NCBI GenBank assembly: GCA_003152075.1
Contig: PLZG01000062.1
Location: 1-60,694, forward strand
DNA length: 60,694 nt
Reading direction: 5' to 3'
DNA from: a candidate division FCPU426 bacterium
GTDB lineage: Bacteria > Oederibacteriota > Muellerivitia > Muellerivitales > Muellerivitaceae
Positions 43,272 to 52,107 of this stretch are shown here, in pieces (positions within the stretch are counted from its first letter, which is position 1; each line of letters opens with the position of its first letter). The position numbers were made by a program, and so were the translations under genes. Under the pieces are notes generated by a model, which was not told where the DNA came from, searched no databases, and was given only the letters and a program-made list of their open reading frames with translations.

Positions 43272-43415
43272 TTACCGCCAAGACGCCAATTAAGCCAAGA
43301 AAGGCAAAGTAGTTTAGAATACCTAACGCCCAACAATGGCTTTGGATTTTTGGTTCAAAACAATTTATGTTTAAAAAAATTTTTGTTGTTCGTTTTCTTG
43401 GCGTCTTGGCGGTGA
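43272..43415. repeat. dispersed palindromic repeat, ACCGCCAAGACGCCAA family
   Basis: Inverted ends TTACCGCCAAGACGCCAA and TTGGCGTCTTGGCGGTGA around an AT-rich centre, between the GH2 and GH31 genes. A second copy lies at 52870-52997 and a diverged one at 48775-48880. Confidence 0.8.
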
Positions 43416-43437
43416 AAATCCTTCTTAGGAGTCTTAA

Positions 43438-45756
43438 GTGAAAGAACTTCCCTATCCCCTCTTGAATCACCCCTTGGACGTCAGCCGGTCATTCTCGAAC
43501 CTCGAAAACACAATGTTCTTGCCGGAGAAACTTGACCGATTTGATACCTCCAAAGCCTCCGGCGATATCCTCTGGGGCCGTTACGCCTACAAGGTGCGCA
43601 TGGCTTTTAACCAGGAAAGCATCAACCTCATTCCCACCCAGCCCTGGGAATTCCCGGCGGAGTACGGCGGCGAAAAGGAACCCTATCCCTTTTCCATCAC
43701 CTTTTATGGCGACCGCACCCTGCGCCTGCGCTTTTCTGGCCGTAAGACCCCACGCAAGGGTAAAGAAGCCTCACTTATGCTCAATGGTGAACCAAAGGCA
43801 ACCGCCCCCTGGAAAGTCTCCAAGAAAAAGGGCCACATTGTCTACCAAGGCAATGCCGGTTCTATTACGGTTGTCGAGAATCCCTGGTCCCTGGAAATTC
43901 GGGATTCCTCCGGAAAACTTCTTACCAAAACCCAGCATATGAAAGATAACCGGAGCCTTCGCAATACCGATCCCCTACCCTTTTGCTTCCAGCGCCCCAC
44001 CCCAGAATATGGCCGCCAATTCGCCGCCACCTTTTCTTTAGCCAACGATGAGAAAATCTACGGTTGCGGGGAATCATTCACCCGGCTGGACAAGCGTGGC
44101 CAGAAGGTAGTTCTTTGGACCTACGATGCCCACGGCGTCCAACACGACGGCATGTATAAGCCTGTTCCCTTCTTCATGAGCAGCAGAGGCTACGGAATGT
44201 TCCTGCACACCACCGCTCCGGCCACTTTTGATTTCGGACATTCCTACGGCGAAACCACCACCCTCTTCACGGGTGACGAGGAATTAGACCTGTTTGTTTT
44301 CCTGGGAAACCCCAAGGAAGTGCTTTCCGAATACACCACCCTGACAGGTCGTAGCCCCGTCCCGCCGCTCTGGTCCTTCGGGCTTTGGATGAGCCGTTGC
44401 ACCTACAAGTCCGAGAAGGAAGCCAGGGACGTGGCGAAGAAACTTCGCTCGCATAGAATTCCTTCCGATGTCATCCATTTGGATACAGGCTGGTTTGAAG
44501 AAGACTGGCGCTGTGATTACAAGTTTTCCACGACCCGTTTCAAGAACCCCCTCAAGATGATCAAGGATTTGGCCAAGCAAGGCTTCAAGGTCAGTCTCTG
44601 GCAGTTGTCCTACTTCAACCCCAAGAACCGCCTCTTCAGGGAAATCATCACCAACGGTTTAGCCGTCACCGATGGCAAGGGAAACCTACCCACCGAAGAT
44701 GCTACGCTGGATTTCAGCAATCCAAAAACGGTTAAGTGGTATCAAAAACAGTTGGCGGGGCTCTTAAAGATGGGCGTCGGCGCCATCAAGGTAGACTTCG
44801 GCGAGGCGGCCCCTTTAAAGGGTGTTTACCATTCAGGAATGACCGGGTTCGAGGAACACAACTATTATCCCCTGCGTTACAACAAGGCGGCGGCAGATGT
44901 AACCAAGGCCGTGACCGGCCAAAACATCATCTGGGCCCGAAGCGCCTGGGCCGGAAGCCAGCGCTACCCCCTCCACTGGGGCGGCGACGCAGAAGACAGC
45001 TTTGGTGGAATGGCCTCCACTTTGCGGGGCGGGCTTTCTTTTGGCCTCTGCGGCTTTTCCTTCTGGAGCCATGACATCGGTGGCTTCGTACATCCCGCCA
45101 CCAAGGAGCTTTATCGCCGCTGGACACCCTTTGGAATGCTCACTTCCCATAGCCGATGCCACGGTGTACCGCCCCGGGAACCCTGGGTTTATGGCAAAAC
45201 CTTCGAGGACGAGTTCCGTTTATCTGTGGAGATGAAGTACAAGCTGATGCCTTACGTTTACGCCCAAGCGGTGGACAGCGCCAAAAAGGGCTTCCCTATG
45301 CTCCGCACCCTTTTCTTTGAGTTCCCGGAAGACCCTACTTCCTGGCTCATCGAGGACGAATATATGTTCGGGTCGGATATTCTGGTGGCGCCCCTGATGG
45401 AAGAAGTGATGGAGAGGAACATCTATTTGCCACCCGGCACCTGGATTGATTACCAATCTAAGTCAGCCTATCGGGGCCCCCAATGGCACAAGATCAAAGC
45501 CGGAGCCATTCCCTGCGTCATTCTGGTAAAATCCGGCGCGGTCATTCCCCACTTGGGCTTGGCCCAATCCACCAAGGACATGGACTGGTCCAAAATTGAA
45601 TTGCGGGTATACGGTTCGGCCCACGAGGCCGATGGACTTTTGTGCCTACCCAAAGATAAGGTCCTGCGGAATTTGCTTTTGGAAAAACATGGCGGCGCTT
45701 GGGAAATTCAGAAGGGGTTATTGCCAAAAGTAACGTACACGATCAAAGAAACTTAA
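43438..45756 (+). CDS. cytoplasmic GH31 alpha-xylosidase (YicI-like)
   Basis: 772 residues from a GTG at 43438 behind TTAGGAG. No signal peptide, so cytoplasmic. The GH31 N-domain covers about 1-270; the barrel carries the nucleophile Asp of IKVDFGEAAP near residue 453 and the acid/base Asp of HWGGDAEDSF near 517. The KxDFGE form of the nucleophile motif is the one seen in alpha-xylosidases such as YicI. It would trim xylose from imported xyloglucan oligosaccharides, complementing the secreted PA14-GH31 enzyme. The stop overlaps the converging acetyltransferase gene by 4 bases. Confidence 0.88.
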   Translation: MKELPYPLLNHPLDVSRSFSNLENTMFLPEKLDRFDTSKASGDILWGRYAYKVRMAFNQESINLIPTQPWEFPAEYGGEKEPYPFSITFYGDRTLRLRFSGRKTPRKGKEASLMLNGEPKATAPWKVSKKKGHIVYQGNAGSITVVENPWSLEIRDSSGKLLTKTQHMKDNRSLRNTDPLPFCFQRPTPEYGRQFAATFSLANDEKIYGCGESFTRLDKRGQKVVLWTYDAHGVQHDGMYKPVPFFMSSRGYGMFLHTTAPATFDFGHSYGETTTLFTGDEELDLFVFLGNPKEVLSEYTTLTGRSPVPPLWSFGLWMSRCTYKSEKEARDVAKKLRSHRIPSDVIHLDTGWFEEDWRCDYKFSTTRFKNPLKMIKDLAKQGFKVSLWQLSYFNPKNRLFREIITNGLAVTDGKGNLPTEDATLDFSNPKTVKWYQKQLAGLLKMGVGAIKVDFGEAAPLKGVYHSGMTGFEEHNYYPLRYNKAAADVTKAVTGQNIIWARSAWAGSQRYPLHWGGDAEDSFGGMASTLRGGLSFGLCGFSFWSHDIGGFVHPATKELYRRWTPFGMLTSHSRCHGVPPREPWVYGKTFEDEFRLSVEMKYKLMPYVYAQAVDSAKKGFPMLRTLFFEFPEDPTSWLIEDEYMFGSDILVAPLMEEVMERNIYLPPGTWIDYQSKSAYRGPQWHKIKAGAIPCVILVKSGAVIPHLGLAQSTKDMDWSKIELRVYGSAHEADGLLCLPKDKVLRNLLLEKHGGAWEIQKGLLPKVTYTIKET

Positions 45757-46181
45757 AGTTTCTTAAAAAAATGATAGACCGATTGTCCCTTTGGATAGAG
45801 TTTAAGCCGTCCAAAAACCTTATAGCCCATTTTTCGGTAAAAACCCGGGGCTTGAAGGCTATGGCTGTTGAGATGGGAAATCTTACAGCCTAGTTTTCGG
45901 GCTTCGGCTTCCGCCTTTTCTAAGAGCCGTTTTCCAAGACCCTGTTTCCGATGCTTGTCATCCACCCAAAGCTTGTCTACAAAAAGGCAATTCCAATATT
46001 TAACCGCCGAGAGGCCGCCAATCATCTGGTCCCTTTTACCCTTCACGCGCAAGTTGATTTCGCGCGCGTGGAAAGGCCCGGCTTTGCTTTCGGTATAGGC
46101 CCTCAGCTCGCGGGTCAGGTGTTCTTTGAAGGCCTTGGTCTTTCCTAAAAGCTTATTAATTTGGTAGGTGGTTGTTTTCAC
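45753..46181 (-). CDS. GNAT-family N-acetyltransferase
   Basis: 142 residues from a GTG at 46181 with GGAAG upstream. The acetyl-CoA binding motif A reads DKLWVDDKHRKQGLGKRLLEKAEAEA, with the family's Q/RxxGxG/A core (QGLGKR), followed by the motif B region FYRKMGYKVFGRL. The order and length fit small GNAT enzymes. The acceptor is unknown. It converges with the cytoplasmic GH31 gene and is last in a minus-strand cluster of small enzymes. Confidence 0.8.
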   Translation of the reverse strand: MKTTTYQINKLLGKTKAFKEHLTRELRAYTESKAGPFHAREINLRVKGKRDQMIGGLSAVKYWNCLFVDKLWVDDKHRKQGLGKRLLEKAEAEARKLGCKISHLNSHSLQAPGFYRKMGYKVFGRLKLYPKGQSVYHFFKKL

Positions 46182-46199
46182 CCGACTTCCTTTTTCCGC

Positions 46200-46676
46200 T
46201 CAATTAACGTGCTCGCCCTTGTCCTTCATTAAAATCCTGCCCAATTCGGGGATTTTCTGGACCAGGGCGTTCTTTTCCTCTTCCGGCAGGGAAAAGTAGC
46301 TGTCCTTCTCGTGGACGATCGAGACAAACCAGGGCTCCCCCGTATTATTCAACAAACAAATATCCTCGGGGAAGTTTGGCTGTAACCAGCCGTAAAGGTG
46401 GTCGTTGATGTCCTGGATGGCCTTCGCGAACGGTTCCTCGTATTTGTACCTGTGAACCAGCGCGTTTCCGGCGGACATTTTGTGGCCCGGCCATTTATTC
46501 GTGACTTTCTTCTCGGCCAGGTAGGGCTCCAGTTTTTTGAGGACCGCCACGCCGTCGGGCGACATCCGGTTCAAGGGCTGGATAATCAAAAGCGCACCGG
46601 AGCATTTCCCAACACCGAAATCCAGGATATCGCAAAAGGCACTTGGACTCGGTTCGCTTTTCAAGACATAAATCAT
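46200..46676 (-). CDS. hypothetical protein
   Basis: 158 residues, ATG at 46676 behind GAGGGGG. No family recognised. The protein is soluble, with no signal or membrane segment; it has a hydrophobic segment SGALLIIQPLNRM, a possible helix-rich middle (KKLEPYLAEKK) and an acidic C-terminus ending GEHVN. It sits between the SnoaL-like and GNAT genes, all minus strand. Confidence 0.5.
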   Translation of the reverse strand: MIYVLKSEPSPSAFCDILDFGVGKCSGALLIIQPLNRMSPDGVAVLKKLEPYLAEKKVTNKWPGHKMSAGNALVHRYKYEEPFAKAIQDINDHLYGWLQPNFPEDICLLNNTGEPWFVSIVHEKDSYFSLPEEEKNALVQKIPELGRILMKDKGEHVN

Positions 46677-46785
46677 GGAACCCCCTCAATGGCCAGCTAT
46701 GACCTTATGGGGACACTCTAGCACTTTACCGGCTTTTCCCGGTTAAATTGGGCCAAGGACTCGATTGGCCGTTTTTTCCAGCGGC

Positions 46786-47163
46786 TTAAAACAGTCCATC
46801 CTGGTTGGTCGAATCCGCCGGCACCTGTTGGGCGCAATCCCATAACTCCACGATTTTATCTCCTTGGAAGCGGAACATGTGCACGACCGACAACTCAAGC
46901 TCCCCTGGGCGCAGGACAACGTGGGAGTGGGTGGCTACCAGATCCCCATCGGCCAGCACCCTTTTAATATCGAACTTCTTTTGGGGAAACTGGGCGTGGT
47001 TCTCCATCATGCCCTTTTTCAGCGCCGGAAACCCCGCCGGAGTGTAGGCGTTATGGTGCTTGCCGCCCAGGTCAATGTGCTTCCGGTAAGCCTCCTCAAT
47101 CTGTCCCGCGACAACCAGGTTCAAAAAATCCACCGCGGCTTTTTTTCGCTCCTCCAGGTTCAT
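46786..47163 (-). CDS. SnoaL-like/NTF2-fold protein
   Basis: 125 residues, ATG at 47163 behind AAAGGAGAGG. The pattern AAVDFLNLVVAGQIEEAYRK, then HHNAYTPAGFPALKKGM, VLADGDLVATHSHVVL and VVHMFRFQGDKIVELWDCAQ is that of the SnoaL-like branch of the NTF2 fold. Members are small ligand-binding or isomerase-type proteins. It is cotranscribed with the SRPBCC genes (13-base gap). Confidence 0.75.
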   Translation of the reverse strand: MNLEERKKAAVDFLNLVVAGQIEEAYRKHIDLGGKHHNAYTPAGFPALKKGMMENHAQFPQKKFDIKRVLADGDLVATHSHVVLRPGELELSVVHMFRFQGDKIVELWDCAQQVPADSTNQDGLF

Positions 47164-47176
47164 TCCGCCTCTCCTT

Positions 47177-47668
47177 TCAGTGTCCCTTTTCAGCCAGGTA
47201 AGCCGCCAGGTTATCGAGGGTACCGTTCGTGCCTTGTTTCGCTCCTCCCAAAAATGGTTCGGAACCCGGGTTGGCCTCGATGACCTTCATTTCCAGTACC
47301 AGGCCCGTCTCCTGGCCCTTCTCCTCCAGGGTGATGGTCTGCCTGATCGTGAAAAAAGGTTTGCCGCCCGGGCCTGGCACGGCCTGTCGGATCACGAGGT
47401 GCTTGGGCTCTTCCACGGACTCGTAAATAGCCTCGCAGTCGTGTTCCTGACCTTCCGGCCCGCGGAAGGTATAGGTCCAAAGCCCGCCGGGCCGCAGGTC
47501 CACCTTGCAGTTGTGCGTCGTGAAAGGCTTCGGCGCCCAGAAATGCGTCAGGTGCTTGGCCTGGGTGAGGCACTCAAACACCAGCTTGCGGGGCGCCCTC
47601 AGGGTGCGTTTCAGGACCAGGTCCTTGGGATGCGCCTTTGTCTCAAAATTTCCGATTTCTACTGACAT
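47177..47668 (-). CDS. SRPBCC/AHSA1-type ligand-binding protein
   Basis: 163 residues, ATG at 47668 with AGGAGG upstream. It shows the AHSA1 signature: LVLKRTLRAPRKLVFECLTQ, HLTHFWAPKPFTTHNCKVDL, RPGGLWTYTFRGPEG and the C-terminal GTNGTLDNLAAYLAEK helix. This START-like fold forms a hydrophobic cavity. In bacteria such genes usually sit beside an ArsR regulator, as here. Ligand unknown. Confidence 0.85.
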   Translation of the reverse strand: MSVEIGNFETKAHPKDLVLKRTLRAPRKLVFECLTQAKHLTHFWAPKPFTTHNCKVDLRPGGLWTYTFRGPEGQEHDCEAIYESVEEPKHLVIRQAVPGPGGKPFFTIRQTITLEEKGQETGLVLEMKVIEANPGSEPFLGGAKQGTNGTLDNLAAYLAEKGH

Positions 47669-47753
47669 AACTGCCTCCTTTTTTCATTTGATCGGGCTGC
47701 CCCCGTGACCGCCCGGCTTTTGGGCAGGCATGGGAGCCTCCCCCTACAAAACC

Positions 47754-48725
47754 TCAAATCTTCCCCAAATATTCTTCCAGCTTGTCGAAACTTCCCGTCC
47801 AACCCCCGGTCATTCCCGCTTTGGCCTTGTTGAAGGTTTCCTTCTCAGCGGCCGTGGCCTCGCCATAGACTTCCCATGTGATGGTAACCCGGGTCTTGTC
47901 CGGGCCTTCCTCCGCCAACGCGATTGTGGTCAGCATATTCTCGGGCCAAGTGGGCGACATGGGATGACGGGTGGTTTTCTCGTTTTCATCCGAAAATTGT
48001 TGGGTATAGACAATCCGGTTTGGCTTGGTAATTTCCAGGTAGCTGGCCTTTCCGTACATTTTCATGTTATTGGGGCCATCCATCCGGTAAAAGGAACTTC
48101 CGCCGGGCCTGATATCGGCCTTCAGGTATTCCATGGTAAAACCCGTGGGGGGCACCCATTGGGAAAGATGCTTGGGGTCGGTCCAGAGCTCAAACATCAT
48201 CTTCAGGGGCGCGTCGAAGGCCCGGTTGATGACGAATATGTCCTTGCCGGAGGATTCCTGCGTCAGGTATTCCGCCAACCGGTCCCAGGTCGAATAGCCG
48301 CTGGCCTTCTTGATGATTTTCCGGGATTCTTCGGCGGCCTCGGGCGTGGAATGGCCCATGGTCATGTTCATTTGGGTTTTCCCGTCGACTTCCTTAAAGA
48401 GCACCGTGACCCGGAAGAGGGGTTTTTGTTCGTCGTTGCCGCCGTGGTCGTAGACCAGCTTGGAATATTTCTCAACCTCGAAGTATTTCGTCTTGTTGAC
48501 GTAATCAACGCCGTCGGGCCCATGCATGGTGTAATGCCAATGCCCGCCGGGTTTTAAATCCTTGCTATGGGTGGTGATGGTAAACCCGCGCGGTCCCCAC
48601 CATTGGGCCGCTTGTTTCGGGTCGTTCCAGGCATCCCAAACCATCTTGACGGGCGCGTCGTAGAGCCGCGTAAATTTAATATCCTTCTCCGGGGCTTTCA
48701 CAACCTTGCTTTTATTTGTGGCCAT
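47754..48725 (-). CDS. tandem two-domain SRPBCC/AHSA1 protein
   Basis: 323 residues, ATG at 48725 behind AAGGAGAA. Two full AHSA1 domains are joined: residues about 15-155 (FTRLYDAPVKMVWDAWNDPK, QWWGPRGFTITTHSKDLKPG) and about 165-323 (VINRAFDAPLKMMFELWTDP, QWVPPTGFTMEYLKADIRPG). The usual protein has one domain, so this is an internal duplication. The two halves differ enough to bind different ligands. It is upstream of the single-domain SRPBCC gene and downstream of the ArsR gene. Confidence 0.85.
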   Translation of the reverse strand: MATNKSKVVKAPEKDIKFTRLYDAPVKMVWDAWNDPKQAAQWWGPRGFTITTHSKDLKPGGHWHYTMHGPDGVDYVNKTKYFEVEKYSKLVYDHGGNDEQKPLFRVTVLFKEVDGKTQMNMTMGHSTPEAAEESRKIIKKASGYSTWDRLAEYLTQESSGKDIFVINRAFDAPLKMMFELWTDPKHLSQWVPPTGFTMEYLKADIRPGGSSFYRMDGPNNMKMYGKASYLEITKPNRIVYTQQFSDENEKTTRHPMSPTWPENMLTTIALAEEGPDKTRVTITWEVYGEATAAEKETFNKAKAGMTGGWTGSFDKLEEYLGKI

Positions 48726-48774
48726 GTTTCTTCTCCTTTTTTTATTTAAACCAAAACCACCGGCAAAACCTTTT

Positions 48775-48880
48775 TCACCACCAAGGCACCAAGAGCCACA
48801 AGAAAAGCAAAGATTTAAAGATTGAAATCAGGACCCTTCTGCTCTTTTGTTTTTAGTTGTTCTTGGCGCCCTTGGTGCCG
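48775..48880. repeat. diverged copy of the ACCGCCAAGACGCC repeat family
   Basis: Inverted ends of the form CACCACCAAGGCACCAAGAG and CTTGGCGCCCTTGGTGCCG, related to 43272-43415. It lies between the ArsR and SRPBCC genes. Confidence 0.6.
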
Positions 48881-48905
48881 TTGCCCTTCAAAAGAAGGGC
48901 TTGGT

Positions 48906-49250
48906 TCAACTGCCTTTTTTCTTCCCTTTTTTCTGTATTTCCTTTAGGTAATCATCCAACCGGTCCAAGCTTTCCTCAAAGAAACGGCGGTAATGCTCTA
49001 CCCAATCAGCGACTTCCTTCAACCGGCTCCCATCCAAATGGCACGGGCGCCACTGAGCGTTGCGGCTGCGGACGATCAAACCGGCCTTTTCCAGCACCTT
49101 GAGATGCTTGGAGATAGCCGGGGCGCTCATCTTGTGGGGCTTGGCCAGCTCCTGGACCGGGACATGGCCCGAGGTCAGGCGGGCGAGAATCGCCCTCCGA
49201 GTCGGGTCGGCCAGGGCCGCGAAAGTGGTGCTGAGATGGTCGGTCGGCAT
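48906..49250 (-). CDS. ArsR-family transcriptional regulator
   Basis: 114 residues. Winged helix-turn-helix: TFAALADPTRRAILARLTSG, PVQELAKPHKMSAPAISKHL (recognition region) and VLEKAGLIVRSRNAQWRPC (wing). No metal-binding Cys pair of the ELCVCDL type is present, so it belongs to the non-metal ArsR group that commonly pairs with SRPBCC genes. The Lys-rich tail is unusual. It probably represses the downstream SRPBCC/SnoaL cluster. Confidence 0.88.
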   Translation of the reverse strand: MPTDHLSTTFAALADPTRRAILARLTSGHVPVQELAKPHKMSAPAISKHLKVLEKAGLIVRSRNAQWRPCHLDGSRLKEVADWVEHYRRFFEESLDRLDDYLKEIQKKGKKKGS

Positions 49251-49376
49251 TTCTATTTAACCCCATGGTTAATTAACTGATTGGTAAATTAAACCTACAA
49301 AAGGAAATTTGTCAAGTGGGGGAAATAAAATTTTGAGGGTCTTTTTTTAGGAGGTGTCTGTTCGGAAGAAGTGTCC

Positions 49377-49510
49377 GTCATTGCGAGGTTCAGCCCCAAT
49401 CGGGGCGAATTGAACCGTGGCAATCTCAGTCTGTTTACCTAAAACCAAAGGCAAAACCTGAGATTCCGACGTCGCAAACCAAGCCTATCGGCTTTGCTCC
49501 TCGGAATGAC
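49377..49510. repeat. dispersed palindromic repeat, GTCATTGCGAG family, second copy
   Basis: Begins GTCATTGCGAGG and ends CCTCGGAATGAC, with an inner pair CAATCTCAG / CTGAGATT and a small hairpin CCCCAATCGGGG. It is related to 9171-9368 by its ends but lacks the 20-bp inner stem. It lies between two minus-strand genes. Confidence 0.75.
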
Positions 49511-49526
49511 ACTCATAAGAAGGGTG

Positions 49527-50342
49527 TTAGAAATCCTCAGCGACGACCTTGATGCTAATGGTGGGTTCGGACCTTCTGCTCTTATAAACCACTTCTTCCA
49601 TGTCTTCCAACACCGAAACAATGGCGGCGCCAGTCCCAATCAAGCTTAGGTGGGCCGACTTGAGAGTTCCCGGATAGCTATGGAGACCCGCGAAATGCTT
49701 GGGTGACTGGTGTAGATAGGTGTAACCCTGGGGATCGTAACGGCAGGCCGATTCAATCACGGGTTTCTGGTCGTCCTTGTTCAAGGCCTTGGTCAGCATG
49801 ACTTCCAGGCTGTCCTCATCGAGCTTGCGGTCAGGGATGTCAAAAAAAACTGCCGAGACACAGAAATTGGAGACCCCCCGAAGTTTTAAACGCATCGAGG
49901 CTTCCTTAACCGAATGGAACAGCTTATCCGGCTCTTCCTTCAAGGCGATATCCTTGCCCACAATCTCGCTCATCAGACTCGTCCGTGCGGGCTTTCCCAG
50001 CATTTTATTGGTCTTGGCGAACATTAAGGACCCGTCTTTTTCGGGGCTGCAGGTGTAAAGCTCGTCAATGAGCCTTTTGGAAGTCGGGTCGTAAATGAGA
50101 GTTCGGTGCGATTCGGAAAGGATCCAGGAATATTTCAACACGTCGTCCGGCCCCACGTTCCCGAAGCCGGGATAGGGGACAAAATCCAGGATGATGAAAT
50201 CATTGGCTAAAAGTGTTTCGTTGCCCAGGTCCAAAAGGGCCATACAGCGTTTCTTGACGTCCGTGGGGAGTTCCACCTTCTCATAAATCGAGAAGATACC
50301 CGTTCCCATCGCGTATTTAGAATCATCCAAAACTTGGGCCAT
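49527..50342 (-). CDS. hypothetical protein
   Basis: 271 residues, ATG at 50342. No family recognised. The protein is soluble with mixed alpha/beta composition and no signal. Features seen: KYAMGTGIFSIYEKVELP at the start, a central basic stretch KTNKMLGKPARTSL, and a C-terminal segment SLIGTGAAIVSVLEDMEEVV. Transcribed alone between a dispersed repeat and a 287-base AT-rich gap (50343-50629) in which nothing else was seen. Confidence 0.5.
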   Translation of the reverse strand: MAQVLDDSKYAMGTGIFSIYEKVELPTDVKKRCMALLDLGNETLLANDFIILDFVPYPGFGNVGPDDVLKYSWILSESHRTLIYDPTSKRLIDELYTCSPEKDGSLMFAKTNKMLGKPARTSLMSEIVGKDIALKEEPDKLFHSVKEASMRLKLRGVSNFCVSAVFFDIPDRKLDEDSLEVMLTKALNKDDQKPVIESACRYDPQGYTYLHQSPKHFAGLHSYPGTLKSAHLSLIGTGAAIVSVLEDMEEVVYKSRRSEPTISIKVVAEDF

Positions 50343-50629
50343 TGACCGCTTTCCACAAAATTTATGGCCCTATCATAATGAAAACGCTTCTCAAATCCAA
50401 TTTTATTTTTAATTTGAAAAGGGTTCTTGTTCAATTCCTGACGTTTTTATATTTTTTAAATCCTATCGATAAACTTTTCGTTTTTCCGGCGGATGATCTT
50501 GAACCTTAATTAATCTTAAGTTTTGCAAATAAGAGCTATCTAAACGTGACGAAAGAAAGTTCAACCATTTAAGCTCAAATTTTCAGATGAAAGTTAATTT
50601 AAAGGGTTTTAGTGGGTTTTCTTTGGAAA

Positions 50630-51934
50630 TTAAAAATTAACGTCCAACCGGGCCCCAGTTTGCGCTTGAAGGCCCGGCAGGGAGAAAGTGCCCCCCTGCT
50701 GGCCCCAGGGGGCCGAGATATAGACGCGGCCGCTGATGCGGTTGGTGAACTGGCAGGCCATGTCCAGGCGGGAAAAGCCACTTTGGCTGTTGAAGTCGTA
50801 AAGGTTGGTTTCCATAAAGGTGATGTCCGTCAGGCCCCCAGGTCCGGCCAGGACGAAAGCGAAGACCCCGAATTGGGTCAGGGAATTAGAGACAATTCCC
50901 CCTGGTCCCACCGTGGGATATTCGGCGAATTCTCCCTCAAAACTCACCGTATCAGTCTTGCGATCCGAGTAACGGACCTGCCAACCGGCCCCCGTGCTGA
51001 AGGCCCCTTTCCAATCACCGCCGCCAGCCTGCCCCATGGCTCCCTCAAAATAAACATCCAGGTCGCCCACCCCTTGGGAGATATCGAATCCCCCACGGCC
51101 CGGCAGGCCCTTGGGCAGGTACCCGGAAAGCGATATCTCGCCGCTTTCCAGGAAGTTGGCGATACCGTCGTAGCCCAGTTCCCCCCGGAAATAACCCCCG
51201 GCGGGGTTGCCGTTGGTGGGATTGCCGGTGAGGCCCACCGCGTAAAGGTTGGCGGTTCCTGAAGGGATCTGCATCTTGACCATGTCCACGCCCGTCCTCT
51301 CGTCCGACGGCAGGAAAAAGTCGAAGGGTTGGGAGTTGAGGAAATCGGTGGGATTGAAGAACTTGGCGGCGCCGTATTTCACCTTCTGCCGGCCGATGGT
51401 GAAGAAGAGTTTGTGGTCGAGGTTTGCGGAAATGCGCAGTTCCTGCAGGTTCACCGACAGATTGTCGCTATTCCCGGAACTGAAGCCGTAGGGATTGGTA
51501 TAGCTGCTGGCGCTGGGGCTGCCGCTGGAAAGCCCGGTGGGATCGTAGAAGGCGCGGATGCGGGCGAAGACTCGGTTGTCATTCTCCAGTTTGGAATCCA
51601 GGTAGAGGAAAAGGATATTGGGGTTGCTGATCAGGTTCTGGTAGAGGGCGAGGCCCTTTTGGATGTAATAATCCGCCTCGGTGGAAATGGTCCCGCCGAT
51701 CTGGGTATTTTCCTCGGCGGAGGTCAAAAGGGAATGGGGTTTGGTGTCCATTTCCTCAGAATCCTTCGTCGCTTGCGCGTTGGAATGAACTCCTGGGACA
51801 GCCTTAACGGCAGGAGTGGGAGCCGGGGTCGTGGAGGAATCCCCCCCGAACATGTCGGCCTCCGAGGGTCGATCAGCCGCCAGGAGCGGCGATGCCAGCA
51901 AAAGGAAAGCTGACAAGATAAAGAACTTTTTCAT
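50630..51934 (-). CDS. outer-membrane porin-like beta-barrel
   Basis: 434 residues from the ATG at 51934, which follows AAGGGG and yields a clean signal peptide (MKKFFILSAFLLLASPLLA); a longer frame from 52054 would read through a dispersed repeat. After a Pro/Ala-rich stretch, a 16-18 strand barrel begins; IGRQKVKYGAAKFFNPTDFL, the acidic turn SDERTGVDMVKM and the terminal ARLDVNF recall DUF1302/alginate-type porins often encoded with LolA-like and FtsX permease genes, as here. Substrate unknown. Confidence 0.7.
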   Translation of the reverse strand: MKKFFILSAFLLLASPLLAADRPSEADMFGGDSSTTPAPTPAVKAVPGVHSNAQATKDSEEMDTKPHSLLTSAEENTQIGGTISTEADYYIQKGLALYQNLISNPNILFLYLDSKLENDNRVFARIRAFYDPTGLSSGSPSASSYTNPYGFSSGNSDNLSVNLQELRISANLDHKLFFTIGRQKVKYGAAKFFNPTDFLNSQPFDFFLPSDERTGVDMVKMQIPSGTANLYAVGLTGNPTNGNPAGGYFRGELGYDGIANFLESGEISLSGYLPKGLPGRGGFDISQGVGDLDVYFEGAMGQAGGGDWKGAFSTGAGWQVRYSDRKTDTVSFEGEFAEYPTVGPGGIVSNSLTQFGVFAFVLAGPGGLTDITFMETNLYDFNSQSGFSRLDMACQFTNRISGRVYISAPWGQQGGTFSLPGLQAQTGARLDVNF

Positions 51935-51973
51935 CGCGAACCCCTTTTGAACAGAAAAAGCAAAAGGCAATTT

Positions 51974-52090
51974 TGCCACAGATAAATGGGATAAAAGAGA
52001 TAAAACCAAAACTATTTTATATCTTTTAGAATTCTGTGTTTTGCCTTTAATCAAATGATTTATCTATGTTCATCCCATTCATCTGTGGCT
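51974..52090. repeat. dispersed palindromic repeat, GCCACAGAT...ATCTGTGGC family
   Basis: Inverted ends TTTGCCACAGATAAATGGG and CCCATTCATCTGTGGC with an AT-rich centre, located between the LolA-like and porin genes. Confidence 0.8.
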
Positions 52091-52107
52091 AAGAATTATT
52101 TTTGTAG

